Source: Prorocentrum cordatum | Taxonomy: Eukaryota > Sar > Dinophyceae > Prorocentrales > Prorocentraceae | DNA: 35,000 nt | Direction: 5' to 3' | NCBI GenBank assembly: GCA_963575745.1 | Contig: CAUYUJ010016060.1 | Location: 1,635,086-1,670,085 of the forward strand | Part shown: in pieces, positions 19,274 through 29,867 of the stretch | How the letters are laid out: each line of letters begins with the position of its first letter | Numbering within the stretch: position 1 is the first letter of the stretch | Notes under the pieces: generated by a model | The model's database searches: none | Told to the model about the DNA's origin: nothing | What the model saw: the letters and a program-made list of their open reading frames with translations, nothing else | Program-made: the position numbers and the translations under genes

Positions 19274-20589
19274 GTGGGTCTCGTCTTCGGTTCAGGCATG
19301 CCGCGTTTCCTTTTGCCTAAGCCACTCAGCTGCCCTTCTCTGCGGGTGAGAGTGATGTGCGTGCCTCAGAGATGGAACGGGATGGGCTGGCGAATTCTCT
19401 GGACAAGTAAAACGCTCCTCTCCTCCCAGGTGGGGATGGGGGCCGTCTGCCTCGTGTGGGAAAGCCAGATTGCCACGTCCCAGTCGGGGTTGGGGGGGCG
19501 ATCAGTAAGTGGGCGTCGCATCTGCCTCGCCCCGTGCCCGATGGGAGCAGCAGTGGCCCCCCGGCCCGAGTTGCAAGAGCAGTGCGACGTGGCTGGGCAC
19601 CGCGTGGCCAACGCAAACTGCGAGCGCGTCGCAGGCAGCCGTGTCGCAAGGAGCCCACCACCAGCGCCGACAATGCACGCCTGGCCAATGCGTCCGCAGG
19701 TTATCAAAGGCTTGCTCGCCTCACTCCGGAACGCAAGTGCTCGTTATCTCGGTGACCTGTCGCCGATCTTTCGGCGGTTTACCTCCGATTCCGCGTCGAT
19801 GCTTCTCCCCCTGAACCAGTCGCCCCCCCGAACGTTACACCTCCAAGCAGGCGTCGGTGATGCTTGGGCTTACAAGTTAAATTGGGCACGCCAGTGCTCC
19901 GACCGTGACGTAAGGAAACATCGTGGCGGCAGACTGCCGTCACGTCAAGGTCACAGACGGGTCGAGCGCCTGTCGTTGAGGCGGCCGCTCCATAAGTCAA
20001 GGTGAGTCCATCGCTGGTGGGCGCTTGCCGAACCAGCGCCCGATGCCCACTACACGAAGGCTGCTAGGTCTTGCGTCATGGGGAGAGAACGTACTTCGGG
20101 ATAAGCTTGGTAATTTGGAAGGGCCCCACATTTTCTTCATGTTCCCCGGTCTGCGTTCCCTTCTGCGAACAGCGCCGACGTCGAACTTCTTTTTCGCGAG
20201 CGTGTCGACATTCTGTGATTAAACGCGGAGGTCCCGCAAATCAGAATGAGCCCGCCCCGTGTACGTACACATGTCTCACAGCTGACTGGCGTGCGGACAG
20301 GTCGTGGCCTCGTGTCGCAAGCGAGTTGTTGGTGGGTCGCGGGAGCAGTGCGCGGCCGATGGTGCGAAGCGCCGCACGCGTTTATATACAAGCACATGGT
20401 TGACGGGGCGACGACGAGAGCAATGTCCATTTGTCCGAGCATTTGATCCAGCATGTTGGCTTGACCTTCCGTATGTTTCTCTCTCACCGTGCCACTCACC
20501 ATCTATGTCTATGAACGTAGACATCCAGGGGACCAGTTGTCGTAGCAGCTCCTCGGTGAACCCCAGCGCTGGTGAGTCATGGGCGAGAG
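19274..20589 (+). other. Intron 4 of FBA (GT-AG, 1,316 bp)
   Basis: The donor is A|GTGGGT and the acceptor is GCGAGAG|CGG. I recognise no element in it except a stretch at 19745-19830 that resembles 31445-31535. ORFs reading through 19274-20005 have no family signature. Confidence 0.6.
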
Positions 20590-20608
20590 CGGAGATTGCG
20601 AACGCCGA
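20590..20608 (+). CDS. FBA: Class II fructose-bisphosphate aldolase, 19-nt microexon (tentative)
   Basis: The missing residues between GSGSGL and VAGVIKMN are supplied by CG-GAG-ATT-GCG-AAC-GCC-GA, giving T-EIANA-E once split codons are joined with exons 19219-19273 and 23106-23181. The junction then has exactly as many residues as E. coli FbaA between GSGS and GVVKMN (11). The Glu-Ile pair matches the family (EI followed by a small helix). The acceptor is GAGAG|CGG and the donor is GCCGA|GCTATG (GC type). At 19 bases the match could be chance; an alternative near 22730 leaves the loop two residues short. Confidence 0.55.
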
Positions 20609-20990
20609 GCTATGAAGTGGGAGGGAGGGGAGGGTGGGAGGGGAGGGTGGGAGGGAGGGGGGGGAATTGGAGGAACTGAGTGGGAGCGGAGGTTGGAAAA
20701 GGGGCGTGCTCCGCAGTGGAGAGCGCAAGGTCCAGAAGCGTAAACGTCCAAGAGGTCACGAAATGAGGGCCCCGAAGCAGCCAGCGTCAGGGCGAGGACG
20801 CGACATGTGGGCGATTCGGGAGGACCTCCCGAGAGGGAGCGCGCGCTGGAGCGGCGGGAGTGGGAGCCCCAAGAAGATGGAGGCGAAGCGCCAGAGCGAG
20901 GCGCGGCCCGGTAGAGTAGGTTGCCATCGAGCACCCCGGCGTGGTCGCGGTAGAGGGAAGCAATTATTGAACACTCCCCCTTTCCCAAAA

Positions 20991-21184
20991 TTCGGGGGCG
21001 GAAAAGAGGGGGGTGATGACTAGGGGGGGGGATATCATGGCGGGGGCCATGATATCTCCCCAGATCTCATGGCGCCTCTTCTTATTTCATTGCGTCCCTG
21101 GCCCCCCCGCTGGGCCGCGCACATGCCGCCAGTCATGATTTGCACCCCCCCCTCTTTGACACCCCCCTCTTGGCCGCTCCCGAA
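20991..21184. mobile_element. Foldback family R3, copy 1
   Basis: Inverted termini: TTCGGGGGCGGAAAAGAGGG on the left against the complement of CCCTCTTGGCCGCTCCCGAA on the right. A central palindrome ATATCATGGCGGGGGCCATGATAT lies at 21031-21054. About 190 bp, highly similar to 33173-33370. Confidence 0.9.
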
Positions 21185-21463
21185 AAACTCAATGTTGGCA
21201 CGCGCGGGGGAGACTGCGGTCGAGGTGCATCTCATCAGACCCACCGCCAACTTGGAAGACTGGGGAGGGGGAGGCGTGGACAAGATGATGGGGCATGAGT
21301 GTTCGCCAATTTGTTCCGAGGCCTGTCGCGGTTCTGGAGTAGACAGATGGCGCGATGCCCGAGTGCATTGAGAGGAGAGGGGTCTTGGGGGAGAGCTCGA
21401 TTCCCAAGCAAAGTGTGAGGAGGTCTCAGGCTTTAGTTGGGTTTGCCTGAGCAAGAGTGTCGG

Positions 21464-21666
21464 TGGTGAGCCCAGGGGGGAAGTGAGAGGGGGCGGGCCT
21501 TCTCAGAGGCCGGCGGGACTTCCCAGAATCTCTCGCGCCTACTGAGAAATTGGCTGAGTCTTCTCCGAAGCCACAGAAGACTTTTCAGAAGGAGCGAGGA
21601 CTTCTGACAAGCCCCGCCGCCTTCTGAGAAGGCCTGCTCCCTCTCACTTCCCCCCCGGGCTCGCCG
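21464..21666. mobile_element. Foldback family R4, copy 1
   Basis: Long terminal inverted repeats (about 55 bp): GGTGAGCCCAGGGGGGAAGT at the left mirrors ACTTCCCCCCCGGGCTCGCC at the right. Both arms include GGCCTTCTCAGA. The interior repeats the palindromic word CTTCTnAGAAG in several variants. Confidence 0.88.
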
Positions 21667-22060
21667 TCGAAAAAATTGGTGGAGTCCAGGGCGGGAGCCT
21701 TTGCTTATGCTCAGGGGCCTCCAGCAACACCAATTCAGAATCAAGCCCGCGCTTGAGCGTGAGCCTCGCTGCCAAATACTCAGAAGCGCACGTTCGAGCG
21801 CGAGCCTCTGGAGTCTCGAGACGCCGCAGCGCATCTCCCGTTGCTGCTTTGGGGTGCTGGTATTCAGGATGACGCGCCGCGGAGTCCTTGAGCCTCACGC
21901 TCACTGACAGTACAAGAACGCTCGGGCCCTTCATTACCCTCGGCATGCTGGAGCTAATCTGTATAAGTACTGCGGCTTGTCCGTCCCGCGCTGCAGCCGC
22001 GCTCTCTCCACGGCGTGTGCGATTCAGGCGCCCCGTGCCCCGAAGCGGGAGGGTGCTCTT

Positions 22061-22185
22061 GGCGTCGCTCGGACGTGTGCATTTTTCCTTCGTCGAGGAC
22101 CCTCGAGGAGCATCTTGGATCATTTGGCGAAAAGACCACGCACGAAACCGACAAAAACGTTGGGAATGGACGTCCGAGCGATGGC
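22061..22185. mobile_element. Foldback family R2, copy 2
   Basis: Ends GGCGTCGCTCGGACGT and ACGTCCGAGCGATGGC. The interior closely matches copy 1 (GTGCATTTTTCCTTCG, GGATCATTTGGCGAAAA, CCACGCACGAAACCGAC). Confidence 0.9.
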
Positions 22186-22255
22186 AGGTGTTGCGCTGCT
22201 GTCCAAACTTGGCATGTCTGGTCGCATCCCATGCGTTCTCATTTGAAACACTGCC

Positions 22256-22383
22256 TGCCGTCGCTCGGACGTGCGTATTTTTTCTCGGCGAGGACCCTTG
22301 AGGAACATCCTGGATCATCGAGCGGAAACAAAACACGCACGGAACTGAAACATGCACGGGAGATGGACGTCCGAGCGACGGCA
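22256..22383. mobile_element. Foldback family R2, copy 3
   Basis: Perfect 16-bp inverted ends GCCGTCGCTCGGACGT and ACGTCCGAGCGACGGC. It starts 71 bp after copy 2 in the same orientation. Confidence 0.9.
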
Positions 22384-22477
22384 AGATTGTAGCGGCACGC
22401 TCCCCTAAGGTTCCGACCTCAAGGACATCCGCCAGGCCATCGACTACGGAGGGGCACGAGGGGCAGACACGGCACGC

Positions 22478-22514
22478 CAGAGGAGGAGGAGGAGGAGGAG
22501 GAGGAGGAGGAGGC
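22478..22514. repeat. GGA microsatellite
   Basis: A pure (GGA)n run of about 34 bases. Confidence 0.9.
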
Positions 22515-22917
22515 GGAGGTCCGCGGGCTGCTGACAAGGAGTTGGGCCACATTGGCGTCCCGATTCGCACCCGAGGCTCTGGTCCTCATGGGTATCTTAG
22601 TGCGACCTGGGTGTGACCGTCCACGTTGGCTTCATTGTTTGCTGCACCCTATCTCGCGGACTTTGGATTGACGGGTACACTCACAGGAGCAGCCAAGTGC
22701 GCGATGACGGGGAGGTGGGAAAGCAAGGACACCTGAGTCAGCGAGCAGAGAGAAGATCAGCTGCCGCGCAGGAGCTCACTGGTTGTGTGCGCGTGTTGGT
22801 TGTTCGATGTTAATTCCGACGTTCTGTCGACACAGTGAATGCCAGTTGAGCCGCCGCGCATCTGTTTGCACATCAAGTCTACCATTACTACAGGGGTGCC
22901 TCACTCTGACGCCGCCC

Positions 22918-22995
22918 TCCTCTCTCTCTCTCGCTCTCTGACCGATCCGTAGCTCAGGGATCGCCTGTGCTGGGGAGAGAGAGAGAGAGAGAACA
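22918..22995. repeat. CT tract facing a GA tract (inverted pair)
   Basis: (CT)n at about 22919-22940 and (GA)n at about 22974-22992, with CGATCC and GGATCG between them. The RNA could fold into a hairpin. Confidence 0.75.
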
Positions 22996-23105
22996 AAAAA
23001 AAAAGAGCGAAAGATGGATGGGCAGGCCGGATGAGGGGAGTGGAGGATGGGGGGGCGGTCGAGGAGGAGGAGGAGGAGCAGGAGGAGAGGAGAGGAGAGG
23101 AGAAG

Positions 23106-23181
23106 GGTGGCAGGCGTGATTAAGATGAACATCGACACTGACACCCAGTGGGCGTATTGGAGCGGCATCCGCGAATTCGAG
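23106..23181 (+). CDS. FBA: Class II fructose-bisphosphate aldolase, exon with NIDTDTQWA motif
   Basis: One base plus 25 codons read VAGVIKMNIDTDTQWAYWSG then IREFE. The GVIKMNIDTDTQWA block is the type A hallmark; its Asn and Asp line the substrate phosphate and metal site (E. coli Asn286 and Asp288, family knowledge). The acceptor is GAGAAG|GGT directly after a GGA tract; CAG|GCG at 23112 is a possible alternative but would drop two residues. The donor is TTCGAG|GACCAG (GA type). Spliced to 29147 it gives IREFE-EKYRPYLGAQIGNP, equal in length to the E. coli protein. Confidence 0.95.
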
Positions 23182-23217
23182 GACCAGAGCTCCACAAGTG
23201 GGCACGCGCGCCCTTTG

Positions 23218-23362
23218 TCGGTCAGCTTCGGTCATCTTCGGTCCATCCTCAACCACTTTCGATGGCCAGTCCCGCTCGGAAAGCTTCGGCATGAGCGTCC
23301 AAGGCCCTTGCATCCTTGTCGTGCATTCTTACTGCCAGTATTGACTGTGCATTATCGCTAGG
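23218..23362 (+). repeat. Dispersed ~135-bp repeat, copy 1
   Basis: It aligns with 29335-29465: TTCGGTCCATCCT, CCAATGC/CCAAGGC, TGCATCCTTRTCGTGC and TTGACTGT occur in the same order and spacing. Confidence 0.6.
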
Positions 23363-23754
23363 GCCCAGGGTTGCCTTTACCAAGCACTGCGGCCTGCTTC
23401 CACCAATTTCGCCTCCCCACTTGCGTTGCCTTCCTCGTCCCTCCTGTGAGGCAGCGATTCTCGGCGACACCTCCGTGACAGTTGTTTGTGGTCTCGCAGT
23501 TCCTGGTGTTCAGCAGATTCGGCACAGTCTGGACAGTTGACGCGCTATGTCCGCGGACGTCTCGTGTGTACCGTACCGCGTTGCATTATCCCGAGGCGTC
23601 GTCGGTCCCCGACCCAGGAAAGGTTCGGCATACACTCATACCTTCTGTTAAGAAACTCCCTCCCGCCAAGCTGGGTCTCAAAATTTCTTTAAAATCGATA
23701 ACGAATTCCCAAAAGCTGGCTCAGTTTCTTAACGCCGGCATCTTCTTATTGATC

Positions 23755-24490
23755 TTCCTCCAGATCTTCGGGATCTTCTTCCAGATCTTCGTGTAGATCT
23801 TCCTCTGGATCTTCCCTCAGATAGTCTTCCCGATCTTCTTCTGTATTCTCTCCGAGAGTTTCCCCCAGATCTTCGCCCAAATCCTCTCCGAGATCTTCGC
23901 CCAGATCTTCCTTCAGATCCTCGCCCAGATCAATCCCTCCTTAGATCTCCCCCCAGATCTTCATAGAGATCTTCCCCTAGATCTTTCCCTGATCTTCCTT
24001 CAGGTTTTCTCCCTGATCTTCCCCTGGATCTTCCCCCAGATCTTGCACCAGATCTTCCTTCAGATTTCCTCTCAGATCTTACTCCCGATCTCCTTCCGGG
24101 TCGCCACGCAGCTCTTTCACCAGATCTTTCCCCTGATCTTTCTCCAGATCTTCCTCTAGATCTTCCCCCAGATCTTCCTCCAGATCTTCCTCCAGATTTT
24201 CCTCCAGATCATCCTCCAGATCTTCCTCCAGATCTTCCTCCAGATGTTCCTCCAGATCTTCCTCTAGATCTTCCTCCAGATCTTCCTCCAGATCTTTCTC
24301 CAGATCTTCCCCGAGATCTTCCTCCAGATCTTCCCCAAGATCTTCCTCCAGATCTTCCTCCAGATCTTCCTCCAGATCTTCCTCCAGATCCTCCTCCAGA
24401 TCTTCCTCCAGATCCTCCTCCAGATCTTCCCCCAAATCTTCCTCCAGATCTTCCCCCAGATCTTCCTCCAGATCTTCCTCCAGATCTTCC
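23755..24490. repeat. 12-bp AGATCTTCCTCC array, block 1
   Basis: Degenerate at the left edge (to about 24150), then regular. Because 12 is a multiple of three, all frames stay open, giving LQIF, PPDL and SRSS readings on + and EEDL, RKIW and GRSG readings on -. None is credible as a gene. Confidence 0.97.
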
Positions 24491-25145
24491 TCTGGGTCGC
24501 CACGAAGACTTTGCCCCCCCAGACTGTGCCCCCCACCTAGGAGTAGGAGTAGTATGAGAAGGAGGAGGGGGAGGAGGAGGAGGAGGAGGAGGAGGAAGGG
24601 GAGGAGGACAGGGAGGAGGAGGCGGAGGAGGAAAACGAGCAGGAAGAAAAGGAAAAGAAAAGGACGGGAACAATGAGGAGGAGGAGGAGGAGGAGGAGGA
24701 GGAGGAGGAATAGGAGGAGGAAGAGGCGGAGGAGGAGGAGGACGAGAAAAGTGCGGACGAGGCCACCGCCAGCAGAATCACCAGCAAAATGAACAACGGA
24801 CCACCAGCAACATGTCCAGCAAAACCACCGGCGCAAGTATTAACAAATAAATGTTTTCGAAATCTCCGCCAACGCACCAGCACTTTATCCACTGGGTGTT
24901 TCCTCCGCCAGCGTGCCAGCAGAATCCCCAGCCAAACCACCATCCGCCTCTCCAGCAAAACTAGTGGCAGAAATACCATCGCAACCACCACCACCACGAG
25001 CACAACCACTATCGCAACTAGCAGCGCCATCACAGCAAAATCGTCACCAGCGAAACCACCATCAAAACGAGCAGCACGACCGACAGCACAGAGACCAGCG
25101 CAACCACCAACAGAGCCACCAGCATAACAATCATATCTTCTTGCA
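24490..25145 (+). repeat. Duplicated segment inside the array, copy A
   Basis: It runs from GGGTCGCCACG through ACTGTGCCCCCCACCTAGGAG, a GGA tract (24560-24750) and a CCAGCAAAACCA-type degenerate repeat to CATATCTTCTTGCAGATC. It is nearly identical to 25697-26412. Confidence 0.93.
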
Positions 25146-25696
25146 GATCTTCCTCCAGGTCTTCCTCCCAGATCTTCACCAGATCTTCCCTCCAGATCCT
25201 TCCCCCCAGATATTCACCCAGATATTCACCCAGATCTTCCTCCCAGATCTTCATCACAGATCTTCCTCCCAGATCTTCCTCCAGCATATATTGTTCCAGA
25301 TTCCCCCCCCAGATCTTCTCCCTGGATTCAATCGGATCTTTATCCAGGTCTTCCTCCAGATCTTCCTCCAGATCCTCATGGAGACCTTCCTCCAGATCTT
25401 CCTCCAGATCTTCCTCCAGATCTTCCTCCAGATCTTCTTCCAGATCTTCCTCCAGATCTTCCTCCAGATCTTCCTCCAGATCTTCCTCGAGATCTTCCTC
25501 CAGATCTTCCTCGAGATCTTCTTCCAGATCTTCCTCCAGAACTCTTCCTCCAGATCTTCCTCCAGATCCTCTTCCAGATCTTCCTCCAGATCCTCCTCCA
25601 GATCTTCCTCCAGATCTTCCTCCAGATCTTCTCCCAAATCTTCCTCCAGATCTTCCCCCAGATCTTCCTCCAGATCTTCCTCCAGATCTTCTTCCG
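25140..25696. repeat. 12-bp AGATCTTCCTCC array, block 2
   Basis: The first ~190 bp are variants (CAGATATTCACC type, a GGATTCAATCGG word at about 25323), then regular units. Confidence 0.97.
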
Positions 25697-26412
25697 GGTC
25701 GCCACGCAGATTGTCCCCCAGATTTCCACCGAAGACTTTGCCCCCCCAGACTGTGCCCCCCACCTAGGAGTAGGAGTAGTATGAGAAGGAGGAGGAGGAG
25801 GTGGAGGAGGAGGAGGAGGAGGAGGAGGAGGAAGGGGAGGAGGACAGGGAGGAGGAGGCGGAGGAGGAGGAGGAGGCGGAGGAGGAAAACGAGCAGGAAG
25901 AAAAGGAAAGGAAAAGGACGGGAACAATGAGGAGGAGGAGGAGGAGGAGGAGGAGGAGGAGGAGGAGGAGGAATAGGAGGAGGAAGAGGCGGAGGAGGAG
26001 GCGGAGAAAAGTGCGGACGAGGCCACCACCAGCAGAATCACCAGCAAAATGAACAACGCGACCACCAGCAACATGTCCAGCAAAACCACCGGCGCAAGTA
26101 TTAACAAAGAACTTTATTCGAAATCTCTGCCAACGCACCAGCACTTCATCCACTGGGCGTTTCCTCCGCCAGCGTGCCAGCAGAATCCCCAGCCAAACCA
26201 CCATCCGCCTCTCCAGCAAAACTAGTGGCAGAAATACCATCGCAACCACCACCACCACGAGCGCAACCACTATCGCAACTAGCAGCGCCATCACCATCAC
26301 CAGCAAAATCGTCACCAGCGAAACCACCATCAAAACGAGCAGCACGACCGACAGCACAGAGACCAGCGCAACCACCAACAGAGCCACCAGCATAACCATC
26401 ATATCTTCTTGA
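25697..26412 (+). repeat. Duplicated segment inside the array, copy B
   Basis: Partner of 24490-25145. It has a longer GGA tract (25780-26010) and an extra ATTGTCCCCCAGATTTCCACC insert near its start. The CCAGCAAAAC part differs by only a few bases. Confidence 0.93.
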
Positions 26413-28520
26413 AGATATTCCTCCAGATCTTCTTCCCAGATCTTCACCAGATCTTCCCTCCACCCAGATATTCACCCAGATATTCACCCAGATCTTCCTC
26501 CCAGATCTTCCTTTCAGATCATCATCACAGATCTTCCTCCCAGATGTTCCTCCATATCTTGTTCCAGATTTCCCCCCCCAGATCTTCACCCAGATCTTCT
26601 CCCTGGATTCAATCGGATCTTCCTCCAGATTGTCCTCCAGATCCTCATGGAGACCTTCCTCCAGATCTTCCTCCAGAGGTTCCTCCAGATCTTCCTCCAG
26701 ATCTTCCTCCAGATCTTCCCCCAGAACTATTCCTCCAGATCTTCCTCCAGATGTTCCTCCAGATCTTCCTCCAGATCTTCCCCCAGAACTCTTCCTCCAG
26801 ATCTTCCTCCAGATGTTCCTCCAGATCTTCCTCCAGATCTGCCTCCAGATCTTCCTCCAGATCTTCCTCCAGTTCTTCCCCGAGATCTTCCTCCAGATCT
26901 TCCTCCAGATCTTCCTCCAGACTTTCCTCCAGCTTGCATGATCGTTCTTCAGATCTCCCTGCAAATCCTCATCAACATCTTCACACATCTCGTCCGATCT
27001 TCCTCCAGATCTTCCTCTTCATGAATCCCAACATATTCTTTTAGATCTTCCTCAATACCTTTTCCCATATCGTCGCTTCAGATCTTCTCCCATATCCACT
27101 CCCATTTTCTGCAGATCTTCCTCCGGATCTTCTGTCAGATTTTCCTCCAGATCTTCCTCCAGATCTTCCTCCAAATCTTCCTTCAGATCTTCCTCCCGAG
27201 CTCTTCCTCCCGAACTCTTCCTCCAGAACTCTTCCACCAGATCTTCCTCCAGATCTTCCTCCGGATCTTCCCCAGATCTTCCTCCATATCTTCCTCCAGA
27301 TCCTCCTCCAGATCTTCTTCCAGATCTTCCTCCAGATCTTCCTCCAGATCTTCCTCCAGATCTCCCTCCAGATCTTCCTCCAGATCTTCCTCCAGATCCT
27401 TCTCCAGATGTTCCTCTAGATCTGCCTCCAGATCTTCCTCCAGATCTTCCTCCAGATCTTCCTCCAGATCTTCCTCCAGGTCATCCTCCAGATTTTCCCC
27501 CAGATTTTCCTCCAGATCTTCCTCCAGATGTTCCTCCAGATCTTCCTCCAGATCTTCCTCCAGATCTTCCTCCAGATCTTCCTCCAGATCTTCCTCCAGA
27601 TCTTCCTCCAGATCTTCCTCCAGATCTTCCTCCAGATCTTCCCCCAGATCTTCCTCCAGATCTTCCTCCAGATCTTCCTCCAGATCTTCCTCCAGATCTT
27701 CCTCCGGATCTTCACCAGATCTTCCTCCAGATCTTCCTCGAGATCTTCCTCCAGATCTTCCTCCAGATCTTCCTCCAGATCGTCCTCCAGATCTTCCTCC
27801 AGATCTTCCTCCAGATCTTCCTCCAGATCTTCCTCCAGATCATCCTCCAGATCCTTCTCCAGATCTGCCTCCCGATCTGCCTCCAGATCTTCCTCCAGAT
27901 CTTCCTCCAGATCACCTCCAGATCTTCCTCCAGATCTTCCTCCAGATCTTCCTCCAGATTTTCCTCCAGATCTCCCTCCAGATGTTCCTCCAGATCTTCC
28001 TCCAGATCTTCCTCCAGATCTTCCTCCAGATCTTCCTCCAGATTTTCCTCCAGATCTTCCTCCAGATCTTCCTCCAGATCTTCCTCGAGATCTTCCTCCA
28101 GATCTTCCTCCAGATCTTTCTCCAGATCTTCCTCCAGATCTTCCTCCAGATCTTCCCCCACATTTTCATCCAGATCTTCCTTCAGATCTTCATCCAGATT
28201 TTCCTCCAGATCTTCCTCCAGATCTTCCTCGAGATCTTCCTCCAGATCTTCCTCCGGATCTTCCGCCAGATTTTCCTCCAGATCTTCCTCCAGATCTTCA
28301 CCGAGATCTTCCTCTAGCTTGTTCCCCGTGTGGTCATCCAAATACTCCCCCAGATCTCCTTCCATATGTTCCTGCAGATATTTCTCCAGATCTTCCTCCA
28401 CATCTTCCCCCAGATCTTCTTACAGATTTCCATAGATCGCCTCCCGGATTTTGCTCTGGCTGTTCCCTCGGATATTCCCCCAGATCACATTCCAGATCTT
28501 CGCCCAGATCTTGACGTGTT
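26405..28520. repeat. 12-bp AGATCTTCCTCC array, block 3
   Basis: It begins with the same variant lead-in as block 2 (GGATTCAATCGG near 26605). It is most homogeneous at about 27240-28300 and degenerates again toward 28520. Every unit carries a pyrimidine run followed by CAG on the + strand. Confidence 0.97.
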
Positions 28521-29146
28521 CCTGTACGTTGTTTGCTGCAGAGCCCCCGGCGCCGCAATCGGCACAATCACGGGCACAATCTTCATCGGAACCACCCACA
28601 CTGGCGTCGCGCTGCGCGAAGAAATTGCACGCTTCAAAGCTGGCTCTCGCAAAGGGGCTCGGAAATTCAGCGAAGCTGGGTTTCAATTTCTTACTGGAAG
28701 ATTTCTTAGCATAAGTTTTGAGTGTAGTTCTTCGGCTTTTTTTTTGGAGACGGTAAACTATGCACCGTACCGTTTTGGAGGGGAGCCTGAAGAGAGTATA
28801 AACATGCCTCGGTGCATGCGCATCGTTCTCGTATTACGTATGCGTATGGAGTCAAAGTGTGTGGCCCACATGTGTAGCGGAGCGGCACAGTGAGGGGGGA
28901 AGCGGGCCCCCTCGCCCGCCCCTCCCAGGTGCGGGCCGCATAGTCGATGCCAGGCAAAGAGGAAGGTCTTGAGTGCGTGGCCGATGCTGCGCCGGCTGTT
29001 GCCAGTCCTCGGCGGCGCGGGGATCCCTCTCGTCCTCATTGTTCCATTCCTTTCTAGGGCGAGCCAGCCCCCTTCACCTCAGCAGCGCTCCGCTTCGTCC
29101 GTTCGGGCGCGACCCACGCCGCCTCTGCACCGCACTCCCCGTGCAG

Positions 29147-29215
29147 GAGAAGTACCGCCCGTACCTCGGGGCCCAGATCGGCAACCCCGAGGGAGCGGAC
29201 AAGCCCAACAAGAAG
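29147..29215 (+). CDS. FBA: Class II fructose-bisphosphate aldolase, exon with GNPEG...PNKK motif
   Basis: Twenty-three codons, phase 0 at both ends, read EKYRPYLGAQIGNPEGADK then PNKK. The family has YLQGQIGNPxGxDxPNKK at this place. The acceptor is GTGCAG|GAGAAG after a pyrimidine-rich stretch (CTCTGCACCGCACTCCCC), and the donor is AAGAAG|GACGCC (GA type). Reading on gives DAAPRRPTG, which has no counterpart in the family. Codons are strongly GC-ending as in the other exons. No damage is seen. Confidence 0.94.
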
Positions 29216-29334
29216 GACGCCGCCCCGCGCCGACCTACAGGAGGCAGGGCAATCAGCATAGTCGCTGATCGATCGTCGATGCATCGCGTACAGTCAACCC
29301 GCAAAGTAAGGATGAGCGACTTTCCAAGGTTACC

Positions 29335-29465
29335 CTTGCATCCTTCCCTTCGGTCCATCCTTGGCCGCTATCCCTGGCCGCGCCCTGCTCGCAAAGTGTC
29401 GACCTGGCCTTCCAATGCACATGCATCCTTATCGTGCGTCTTTCTTCTACGGGTTGACTGTATCG
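29335..29465 (+). repeat. Dispersed ~135-bp repeat, copy 2
   Basis: Partner of 23218-23362. Confidence 0.6.
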
Positions 29466-29867
29466 TCGATTCCAACCCGAGGTGTCCTTCCCTGACTGGG
29501 CTGAGCCAGCCCCATCTCGTTACAGCTCCCCTCTGGAGGGAAGGTTGATGTCCGAGGCCTCTTCCATGCGCTGGTGACTAGCCGTGGGTGATCAGACGTG
29601 GGGCCAAAAGACGTTGTCATCTGTGTGAAGTGTTGACTAGCTCCTTGGAGATCACGCGCGCTGCAGCGTTTTCACCCAGCGCTCAGGTATGCACTCTTGG
29701 TCGTAGCATCCAGGGCTGGCGTGGGGACGGCGGCTTGCCGTGATGTGCGAGCCGTGGTCCCACCTGCAGGCGCCCAGCGGCACTGCGTTTTCTCCGGGCA
29801 GCCCGCCCAGGGCAGAGACGGTAATTAGCGGGATGACCCGCGTCCTTTGGCAGACCCCCGTGCTTTC

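Larger units (their letters stand above)
20609..23105 (+). other. Intron 5 of FBA (GC donor, AG acceptor, 2,497 bp)
   Basis: The intron extends from GA|GCTATG to GAGAAG|GGTGGC. It holds a GGGAGG tract (20618-20660), foldback R3 at 20991, R4 at 21464, two R2 copies at 22061 and 22256, a GGA tract (22480-22512), a CT/GA inverted pair (22918-22995) and a GGA tract (23060-23100) running into the acceptor. I see no gene in 22520-22915. Confidence 0.6.
23182..29146 (+). other. Intron 6 of FBA (GA donor, AG acceptor, 5,965 bp)
   Basis: The donor is GAG|GACCAG and the acceptor is GTGCAG|GAGAAG, sharing AGGA. About 4.7 kb of it is a 12-bp pyrimidine-rich array (23755-28520) interrupted by two copies of a ~650-bp segment. 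23218-23360 is a dispersed repeat also found at 29330. No gene is supported in 28520-29140. Confidence 0.85.

Noticed and set aside
22733-22755. Alternative microexon (AG-AAG-ATC-AGC-TGC-CGC-GCA-G) between GSGSGL and GVIKMN
   Set aside because: It would leave the loop two residues short of the family and lacks the conserved Glu-Ile. The 20590-20608 candidate fits length and residues better.
24100-28500. CRISPR-like regular repeat
   Set aside because: The units are contiguous 12-mers without spacers, in a eukaryotic intron.
27528-28514. Long ORFs (up to ~330 codons) on both strands across 23755-28514
   Set aside because: They are translations of a 12-bp tandem repeat. All frames are open because the period is a multiple of three; there is no start context or family match, and the region lies inside an aldolase intron.
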